A stretch of 12,059 nt of DNA. It comes from Coriobacteriia bacterium. Its GTDB lineage: Bacteria > Actinomycetota > Coriobacteriia > Anaerosomatales > JAHIQC01. Made by a program: the position numbers and the translations under genes. Each line of letters starts with the position of its first letter. The first letter of the stretch is position 1. The notes beneath the pieces are model-generated. The model did not search any database. It saw only the letters and a list, made by a program, of their open reading frames with translations, and was not told where the DNA came from. The DNA lies in contig JAURYZ010000080.1 of assembly GCA_030653635.1 (NCBI GenBank), positions 1-12,059 on the forward strand, given 5' to 3'. Of the stretch, positions 7,701 to 12,059 are shown one piece after another.

Positions 7701-8408
7701 CTAGGCCTGGATGCGGTAGCCGTACCCGCGTACGGTCTCGACGACCGCAGGGTCCACGCCGGCCGCTTCGAGCTTGTCGCGCAGGCGCTTGACGTGGGTG
7801 TCGACCGTCTTGGTCTCTACGAGGAACTCCCAACCCCATGCCTGCTTGAGCAGTTGCTCGCGCGTGAGCACCTTGCTCGGATAGCGCATGAGTGTGGCGA
7901 GCAACTCGAACTCGCGAGGCGTCAGGTCGATGAGGGTCTGGCTGAACGTCGCTTCGTGAGAGCTCTCATCCAAAACGATGCCGGCGGCCTCGAGGCGTTC
8001 TCCGGCTAGGCTCGCTCCGTCGCTCGAGCGGTTGCCACCCGTGCGTCGAAGCAGCGCTTTCACGCGCGCCTGAAGCTCGCGGATGCCGAAGGGCTTGGCA
8101 AGGTAGTCGTCGCCGCCCAGCTCGAGACCCACAACTTTGTCCAGTTCGGTGTCTCGCGCGGACAAAAACAGCAGCGGCACCTCGGAGTGAGCGCGAATCT
8201 TGCGGCACACCTCGTATCCGTCGGTGCCCGGAAGCATGATGTCGAGAATGACCAGATCGAAGGGGTTGGCGTCAGCGAGCTTGACCGCTTGGTCGCCATC
8301 CGTGGCCGTAGTGACCTCGTAGCCTTCCTTGCGCAGGTTGTATGAGACGAACTCGAGAATCGCCTCTTCGTCGTCGACCACGAGGATTTGTGGAGTTGCG
8401 GTCGTCAT
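7701..8408 (-). CDS. OmpR/PhoB-family response regulator
   Basis: This 235-residue transcription factor is probably phosphorylated by the kinase encoded immediately downstream. The receiver domain has the acidic pair Asp12-Asp13, phospho-acceptor Asp56 (VILDIMLPG), switch Ser83 (LLFLSARD) and Lys105-Pro106 (YLAKPFG). The C-terminal winged helix is typical: DLTPREFELLATL, then LTREQLL, then VDTHVKRLRDKLE as recognition helix and VRGYGYRI at the wing. The ATG at 8408 is chosen because the protein then starts MTTATPQILVVDDEE and AAAGG lies six bases upstream; the open frame reaches 8504 but adds Arg-rich sequence not found in this family. It is first in a minus-strand operon with the kinase and creD-like gene and is divergent from a lipoprotein gene. 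It may control its own operon and the divergent gene from the shared 173-bp region. Confidence 0.95.
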   Translation of the reverse strand: MTTATPQILVVDDEEAILEFVSYNLRKEGYEVTTATDGDQAVKLADANPFDLVILDIMLPGTDGYEVCRKIRAHSEVPLLFLSARDTELDKVVGLELGGDDYLAKPFGIRELQARVKALLRRTGGNRSSDGASLAGERLEAAGIVLDESSHEATFSQTLIDLTPREFELLATLMRYPSKVLTREQLLKQAWGWEFLVETKTVDTHVKRLRDKLEAAGVDPAVVETVRGYGYRIQA

Positions 8409-8492
8409 AGGACGCCTTTCGTTCGGCCGTGCATGCGCATCGTCCGACGCGCGTATGGTTCGGTTCATCGGGCGCGGATACAGCCTGCGCCG

Positions 8493-8504
8493 ATGGTATA
8501 CCAT
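8493..8504. promoter_or_regulatory. 12-bp perfect palindrome in divergent intergenic region
   Basis: ATGGTATACCAT is its own reverse complement. It sits about midway between the response-regulator start (8408) and the lipoprotein start (8582). The same stretch contains GACGCGTC (8511-8518) and CGAATTCG (8557-8564) as shorter palindromes and a GCGAAT tandem (8550-8561). The TATA core could serve as a -10 on either strand, but no -35 matches at proper spacing. OmpR-family regulators usually bind direct repeats, so if this is an operator another dimeric regulator is as likely. Confidence 0.35.
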
Positions 8505-8581
8505 GCCCTAGACGCGTCGGATTCGGCGTTACCGTGTCGTCATATGCTCGCGAATGCGAATTCGATAGAACTGGGGGAGAG

Positions 8582-8940
8582 ATGCGACTAGGAATGGTAA
8601 TCTGCCTGTGCGCGTTCGTGCTTGCAGGCTGTGCCTCCGGCCCTGGGCCGGCGCCGACCTCAACAAGACAGATTGGCGGACTGCCTACTCATCGTATGCT
8701 TCACCGTCGGTGGACCTTGCCACTGCATCGCGCGAATGGGCCGATGCCCACGATACCTACCTGGACTTCCGCGTACTCGAGGTCAGGGTGACGGACGCAG
8801 ATACGGCGTGGCTGCGCGTCACCTACGCAGTCTCGGCCAATCCGTCGAGCAGTGTCTTTCAGCCTGTCACGCTCGAGGAATGGTGGCCGGTTCATAAGGT
8901 CGATGGAGTTTGGAAGACGCAGTGGATGCCCAGACAGTGA
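8582..8940 (+). pseudogene. Small lipoprotein gene with a frameshift after the lipobox
   Basis: ATG at 8582, preceded by GGGGGAG, encodes a clear lipoprotein signal: MRLGMVICLCAFVLAGC with lipobox LAGC and the lipid-accepting Cys at residue 17. A few codons later, at about 8639-8650 (sequence GGCCCTGGGCC), the plausible protein moves into the frame one base earlier. There ADLNKTDWRTAYSSYA continues without stops to TGA at 8938-8940, giving a compact domain of about 95 residues with several Trp and Tyr and a C terminus ending GVWKTQWMPRQ. That body looks like an NTF2-like or similar small secreted domain; I cannot name the family. One missing base in the C/G-rich run would restore a single frame of about 120 residues. 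Either the gene was broken recently or there is an error in this sequence. The intact downstream frame favours an error or a very recent mutation. No slippery heptamer suggests programmed shifting. Confidence 0.7.
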
Positions 8941-9093
8941 CGTCCGCCCGGCGTCGACCAGACAAACTGGCCGTGTCAGGTGGACTCGGCTCGGAAGCAC
9001 GCAAGGCCGGTTCGCAGGTCATGCGCAATGCGTTATGTGCGTCACGCGGCATGGGACCCGCATAAGGCGGGCCTGGGACCGGAAGGTAGAACG
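8941..9093 (+). other. Intergenic region before coaX
   Basis: These 153 bases hold no convincing gene. Two small hairpins are possible: CCAG/CTGG near 8958-8971, and CCCGC-ATAAG-GCGGG at 9057-9071. The second lies just upstream of the coaX ribosome site GGAAGG (9081-9086). Neither has a T-tract. TTATGT near 9033 could be a -10 but lacks a -35. Confidence 0.4.
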
Positions 9094-9858
9094 ATGATTC
9101 TTGCTGTTGATGTTGGCAACACCCAAACAGTGCTCGGACTGTTCCGCGACCATGTACTGGACACGCATTGGCGCATCTCGTCGAACCCGGCACTTACCTC
9201 AGACGAGCTGCGGGTCAAGATAGGCGGGCTTCTGCAGGCCTCGGGGTGGGAGTGGAGCCAGGTCGAGCGCATCGTCATCTCAAGCGTCGTCCCGCGGCTC
9301 ACGAGCGCCTATGAGGAACTGTCGCAGCGGGCGACCGGACAGGCCCCGATGGTCGTGGGTCCGGGACTCAAGACTGGTATGGCCATCAAGTACGGCAATC
9401 CGCACGAGGTGGGCGCCGATCGCATCGTGAACGGAGTCGCCGCGTTCGAGCAGCACGGCGGCCCCGTCGTCATTGTGGACTTCGGCACCGCCACCACGAT
9501 TGACGTGGTGGACGGGAGCGGCGCATACCTCGGCGGGGCCATCGCGCCTGGGCTCGAGACAAGTGCGGAGGCGCTTTTCTCCAAGGCAGCACGCCTGTCC
9601 AAGGTCGACCTCGAAGCGCCTGGGCGAACCATAGGCCAGAGCACTCGCGAGAGCGTTCAGGTCGGGCTGCTCCTCGGCCAGGCATGTATGATCGACGGAC
9701 TCGTGCGCCGCGTGTGGGACGAGCTCGGAACACACACATCTGTAGTTATGACCGGCGGTCTGGCCACGCTGATGGCGCCGCTGTGCGAGACGACCACGGC
9801 AGTGGACCCCGACCTCACGCTCAAGGGCCTCATCCTCATCTACGATCGCAACATCTAG
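9094..9858 (+). CDS. coaX: Type III pantothenate kinase
   Basis: This enzyme phosphorylates pantothenate to 4'-phosphopantothenate, the first step of coenzyme A synthesis. Type III enzymes belong to the ASKHA fold, need a monovalent cation and are not feedback-inhibited by CoA. The 254-residue protein is of normal length. It has the phosphate-loop motif DVGNT (6-10), GADR (107-110) containing the catalytic Asp109, DFGTATT (129-135), GGAIAPGL (147-154), GQST (181-184) and TGG (220-222). The ATG at 9094 follows GGAAGG at seven-base spacing and places MILAVDVGNT at the N terminus, as in other CoaX proteins; the frame is open to 8980 but the extra residues are not family-like. It appears to be transcribed as a single gene or with the lipoprotein gene. 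No clear terminator follows before the next gene 97 bp on. Confidence 0.96.
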   Translation: MILAVDVGNTQTVLGLFRDHVLDTHWRISSNPALTSDELRVKIGGLLQASGWEWSQVERIVISSVVPRLTSAYEELSQRATGQAPMVVGPGLKTGMAIKYGNPHEVGADRIVNGVAAFEQHGGPVVIVDFGTATTIDVVDGSGAYLGGAIAPGLETSAEALFSKAARLSKVDLEAPGRTIGQSTRESVQVGLLLGQACMIDGLVRRVWDELGTHTSVVMTGGLATLMAPLCETTTAVDPDLTLKGLILIYDRNI

Positions 9859-9887
9859 CCGCCGCGCCCTGTACCCCTCCTTAGCGC

Positions 9888-9913
9888 TACACTGTGCGCA
9901 CATCTGTACACAG
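9888..9913 (+). promoter_or_regulatory. Nested palindromes and -10-like element before HTH gene
   Basis: TACACT (9888-9893) is a reasonable -10, though no -35 is seen 16-18 bp upstream. Overlapping it are TGTGCGCACA (9893-9902), a perfect 10-bp palindrome, and a longer inverted repeat with CTGTG (9892-9896) and CACAG (9909-9913) arms; TGTACA (9905-9910) is palindromic too. Such a site over the start point, about 50 bp before an HTH gene, suggests autoregulation. Confidence 0.45.
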
Positions 9914-9955
9914 CAACCATCAAGCGAGATAGATCCGAGTCGGCTGGGGGTGGAC

Positions 9956-10594
9956 GTGAGGTTCTTTCGCATAGGTGACAAGGTCGTGAGCCGTGACAAG
10001 CTCGTTGACGAGATCACCGCCATCCTCGCCGAGCGTGAGGCCGGCGCCACTCAGGAGGAGACCGCCAAGCGGCACAACGTTCAACGTTCGTTCGTCTCCT
10101 TCCTCGAGACCTTAGGTGAGATACGCCGAGGAGCCCGCGTGGCCCTTATCGGTTTTCCCGTCGCCAACTGCGGCGAGGTGCAGGCTTTGGCCGAGAAGCA
10201 CGCACTGGATTTCGTCCTCGTGTTCAGCCAGGCGGAGCGCGAAGGCATCGAGAGCGAGTCCGCGACCGAGGTGTTCAACTCGTTGCTCGACACACTTGCG
10301 ACACTACGCGATTACGACGTGCTCGTGATGCTCGCGAGCGACCTGCGCATCAAGACCATAGAAAAGATTCTCGGCCGCGAGGTCGTCGGCCTGCCACTAG
10401 GTCAGTCTCCACTGCGCGAAGACATCGTCGTGGACATCGAGCAACTCGACTCCGTGCTCGAAGGCGTGATGGCTGTGTCCACCGAGGACACAATCAGAGG
10501 TCGGATGGGTACAGCGCTTCGCGAGGCCGCCGATGAGATCGCAGGGCGCTGGAGCGCCAGTTCCGGGAGGTGGACGTCATCAAGGAAGTCGTGA
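9956..10594 (+). CDS. Helix-turn-helix protein of the regulator family paired with 'quinate 5-dehydrogenase'
   Basis: With the GTG at 9956 the product is 212 residues, beginning VRFFRIGDKVVSRDKL. Residues about 15-60 form a helix-turn-helix: TQEETAKRHNVQRSFVSFLETL, with the turn around HNV. Next is a GARVALIGFPVANCGEV strand-loop and an alternating alpha/beta region to about 165 that looks like a small ligand-binding or dimerisation domain. The last 35 residues are Arg/Ser-rich and weakly conserved in appearance. I recognise the family as annotated 'transcriptional regulator' adjacent to quinate-5-dehydrogenase-like genes in Firmicutes and Coriobacteriia (memory, not a search). The start at 9956 is preferred because GGGGG (9946-9950) lies five bases upstream; a GTG at 9950 is also in frame but has no ribosome site. 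The end overlaps the next gene by 25 bp, indicating translational coupling. Target DNA and ligand are unknown. Confidence 0.75.
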   Translation: MRFFRIGDKVVSRDKLVDEITAILAEREAGATQEETAKRHNVQRSFVSFLETLGEIRRGARVALIGFPVANCGEVQALAEKHALDFVLVFSQAEREGIESESATEVFNSLLDTLATLRDYDVLVMLASDLRIKTIEKILGREVVGLPLGQSPLREDIVVDIEQLDSVLEGVMAVSTEDTIRGRMGTALREAADEIAGRWSASSGRWTSSRKS

Positions 10595-11499
10595 GTGTCT
10601 CGATCGGCTCGTCGGCTCGTGACCATTCGGTCGAGATCGAGTTGCTGGGCGAGGTGTTTCGAATCTCCCGCCGTGGCACCGACGGTGATCTTGCCCGAGC
10701 AGAGGCGCTGTTCACAGAGCTTGATGGCACCATCGACGCGTTCGGAATGGGCGGCATCGACCTGTACCTGCGTGCTGCGGGCAAGAATTACTACTTCCGG
10801 GAGGCCAAGAAGCTCGTTCGTGGTGTGTCCAAGACCCCGGTGCTAGACGGCAGCGGCCTTAAGGGCGCCGTCGAAGCGAGCGTAGTTACCTATATGCGCG
10901 ACGAGCTGGGCCTGCAGCTGCGCGGCAAGCGCGTGCTCATGACCTCTGCAGTCGATCGCTGGGGCATGACCGAAGGCCTGCGTGACGCCGGGTGCGAGAT
11001 GGTATACGCCGACCTCATGTATGGCCTCGACATCCCAATTGCGATTAGGGGCTGGAGCACCTTGCGCCTCGTGGTTAAGATGCTCATGCCGGTCGTGCGC
11101 CTCATGCCGTTCTCGGTCCTTTATCCGGTGGGCGCGGAGCAAGACAAGGCGCCCAGGCGCAACGAGCGTGTCGAATCCCTCTATCAGTGGGCGGACATCA
11201 TCGCCGGCGACTGGCAGTACGTGAAGAAGTACATGCCATTGGACATGCGCGGCAAATGGATCGTGACCAACACGACCACCGCAGCCGATGTGGAGCTAGC
11301 CCGCGAACGCGGAGTCGAACTCATGGTCACAAGCACACCTCGCCTCGAGGGCCGTTCCTTTGGCACAAACGTCATCGAAGCGACCATGGTCGCGCTCAAA
11401 GGCGCCTCCGGAGAACTACCTGCCGAGGAATACAAACGCCTTCTCAAAGAGGTCGGTTTTGCGCCCGACGTCTTGTGGCTGCAGCGTTCCGAGCAGTAG
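10570..11499 (+). CDS. Rossmann-like protein annotated as quinate 5-dehydrogenase (function unproven)
   Basis: The protein has 309 residues. It opens with KEVVSVSIGSSARDHSVEIELLG, a family signature as I recall it, followed by RRGTDGD (about 37-43) and FGMGGIDLYL. A second domain begins at GKRVLMTSAVDRWGMTEGLRDAG (about 119-141), resembling a nucleotide-binding beta-alpha-beta. Its loop is TSAVDRWGM rather than a canonical GxGxxG, and I cannot place the catalytic Lys-Asp pair of shikimate dehydrogenases. A hydrophobic, basic stretch follows (LRLVVKMLMPVVRLMPFSVLYPVG, about 165-190) that could touch the membrane. The GTG at 10570 keeps the first beta strand, but its Shine-Dalgarno overlaps it; a GTG at 10591 (with AAGGA upstream and a GTGA overlap with the preceding stop) would lose the strand's first half. 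Databases label similar proteins quinate 5-dehydrogenase. I see no other quinate or shikimate gene here, so the substrate should be considered unknown. Confidence 0.7.
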   Translation: MDVIKEVVSVSIGSSARDHSVEIELLGEVFRISRRGTDGDLARAEALFTELDGTIDAFGMGGIDLYLRAAGKNYYFREAKKLVRGVSKTPVLDGSGLKGAVEASVVTYMRDELGLQLRGKRVLMTSAVDRWGMTEGLRDAGCEMVYADLMYGLDIPIAIRGWSTLRLVVKMLMPVVRLMPFSVLYPVGAEQDKAPRRNERVESLYQWADIIAGDWQYVKKYMPLDMRGKWIVTNTTTAADVELARERGVELMVTSTPRLEGRSFGTNVIEATMVALKGASGELPAEEYKRLLKEVGFAPDVLWLQRSEQ

Positions 11500-11543
11500 G
11501 TTTCCCAAAGTGGCCCCAGTCGGCAAGGCGTTTGCTCTTGAGA

Positions 11544-11567
11544 GTTCTCGGGGAGCGGCCCGAGAAC
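11544..11567 (+). terminator. Hairpin after the dehydrogenase-like gene (possible terminator)
   Basis: GTTCTCGGG (11544-11552) and CCCGAGAAC (11559-11567) form a perfect 9-bp stem with a 6-base loop, 45 bp after the stop codon. There is no T-run behind it, only ATTGTCGGG, so it would be a weak or U-less terminator of the kind proposed in actinobacteria. It could instead be an operator, since the -35 of the next promoter starts two bases downstream. Confidence 0.5.
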
Positions 11568-11568
11568 A

Positions 11569-11597
11569 TTGTCGGGTTCGGCCTCCGATGGTACTAT
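11569..11597 (+). promoter_or_regulatory. Promoter for the ccmE-like gene (TTGTCG - 17 bp - TACTAT)
   Basis: TTGTCG at 11569-11574 and TACTAT at 11592-11597 are separated by exactly 17 bp, with four and five of six consensus bases. This is the best sigma-70-type promoter in the window. Transcription would start near 11604, giving a leader of about 113 bases before the GTG at 11717. Confidence 0.6.
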
Positions 11598-11603
11598 CTC
11601 AAC

Positions 11604-11716
11604 TGTTCAGGCAAGTAGGCTGCAGAGCGCTGGCGTGGGTCCCGACCGGTTACGGTCTTCACTCATCTCGCCCTTCGGCTGTACATGTGCGATTTGTGCG
11701 AAGGAGAGTGTGTTCA
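11604..11716 (+). other. 5' leader of the ccmE-like gene with possible RNA hairpins
   Basis: GACCG-GTTA-CGGTC (11644-11657) is a small stable hairpin. CCTTCG (11672-11677) is complementary to CGAAGG (11699-11704), which contains the first bases of the Shine-Dalgarno AAGGAG, so a 6-bp helix could mask translation. The leader matches no riboswitch I know. This is speculative. Confidence 0.3.
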
Positions 11717-12059
11717 GTGAACAAACGGGCACGTAATCGCCTCATCGGCGTGACCGCGATCATTCTGATTGCTGTGGCTGCCATCCTCCAGGGAGCTGGC
11801 TCAAAGGACGGTGCATACTCTCGAACCGTGACCGAGGTCGCCGGCAAGTCCAATCTGGCCGGCGAACGAATCCGTGTAAGCGGAGAGGTCGTCGAAGGAT
11901 CTTGGGACCGCAAGTCTAATCCGATGCGCTTCACGATTCGAGACGAGAAGTCCAAACCCGGAGCTCCCACCATCCAAGTCGAGTACACCGGTGGTGTGCC
12001 GTCGACATTTGGTGACGGGGTAGTGGCGATCGTGACGGGCGAGTTGTCCAGTGGCGCGG
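11717..12059 (+). CDS. ccmE: CcmE-like cytochrome c maturation heme chaperone (3' end outside window)
   Basis: CcmE holds heme covalently on the outer face of the membrane and hands it to apocytochrome c in System I maturation. The 114 visible residues show a basic N terminus (VNKRARNRLIG), one membrane anchor (about 9-26), then the beta-barrel pattern of CcmE. TVTEVAG corresponds to the TPSE region, followed by RIRVSGEVVEGSW, RFTIRDE, and IQVEYTGGVPSTFGDGVVAIVTGEL, matching the family's 'V-x-Y-x-G-x-x-P-x-x-F-x-x-G' core. The heme-binding His (or Cys in some lineages) and nearby Tyr lie beyond the window, so activity cannot be judged. GTG at 11717 is chosen for AAGGAG (11701-11706) upstream and the short basic N terminus; a GTG at 11708 is in frame but overlaps the ribosome site. 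Other ccm genes are expected downstream. Confidence 0.82.
   Translation, partial: MNKRARNRLIGVTAIILIAVAAILQGAGSKDGAYSRTVTEVAGKSNLAGERIRVSGEVVEGSWDRKSNPMRFTIRDEKSKPGAPTIQVEYTGGVPSTFGDGVVAIVTGELSSGA

Noticed and set aside
8457..8475. Pho box in front of the response regulator
   Set aside because: The GGTTC tandem has a 5-base period, not the 11-base direct repeats of PhoB/PhoP boxes, and only part of GTTCACC matches.
8636..8655. Programmed -1 ribosomal frameshift in the lipoprotein gene
   Set aside because: No X-XXY-YYZ heptamer at the junction and no clear downstream stem or pseudoknot. Mutation or sequence error is simpler.
9280..10050. Open frame of 256 codons on the minus strand opposite coaX
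   Set aside because: Its composition is Cys/His/Arg-rich and motif-free, opposite a well-conserved kinase gene.
11564..11579. LexA (SOS) box GAAC...GTTC
   Set aside because: The half sites are 8 bases apart, whereas the actinobacterial/Gram-positive LexA box has GAAC-N4-GTTC. GAAC here is also part of the hairpin stem.
11604..11700. tRNA or known small RNA gene in the ccmE leader
   Set aside because: No cloverleaf, no T-loop GTTCRANNC consensus and no CCA end. Only two small hairpins are visible.

Overview
This 12 kb window is ordinary-looking, gene-dense bacterial chromosome with high GC. Many starts are GTG or TTG and intergenic gaps are short. Gene content points to an actinobacterium, most plausibly a Coriobacteriia-like anaerobe or facultative anaerobe: BioY, an SbcD/SbcC-like pair of the YhaO/YhaN type, type III pantothenate kinase, a putative 'quinate 5-dehydrogenase' with its HTH partner, and a CcmE-type heme chaperone. 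The lineage is an inference from gene content and base composition, not from a marker gene. I see no mobile element, CRISPR array, rRNA or tRNA.

Left block (+ strand, 1-4891). The window opens inside an RDD-family membrane protein and continues with bioY, the substrate-binding subunit of a biotin ECF transporter. In front of bioY lies a perfect 8-bp inverted repeat with a 15-bp spacer. It has the architecture and core sequence of a BirA (biotin repressor) operator and overlaps both a plausible promoter and the ribosome-binding site. Next are two translationally coupled genes: an Mre11/SbcD-like nuclease, and a Rad50/SbcC-like ATPase with a predicted transmembrane hairpin in mid-protein instead of a zinc hook.

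Middle block (- strand, 8408 down to 4888). A response regulator, a membrane sensor histidine kinase and a CreD-like inner-membrane protein follow one another, the order expected for a CreB-CreC-CreD type envelope module. The stop codon of the creD-like gene overlaps that of the ATPase gene tail to tail in the four bases CTAG, leaving no room for a terminator between them.

Right block (+ strand, 8582-12059). Divergent from the response regulator is a small lipoprotein gene whose signal peptide and body lie in different frames, so it is a pseudogene or contains a sequence error. Then come coaX (coenzyme A biosynthesis), an overlapping pair made of an HTH protein and a Rossmann-like protein usually labelled quinate 5-dehydrogenase, a hairpin, a good sigma-70-type promoter, and the start of a ccmE-like gene truncated by the window end.

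No intergenic stretch exceeds about 220 bases. The least understood part is the HTH/'quinate dehydrogenase' pair at 9956-11499, whose real substrate and ligand cannot be told from the sequence.
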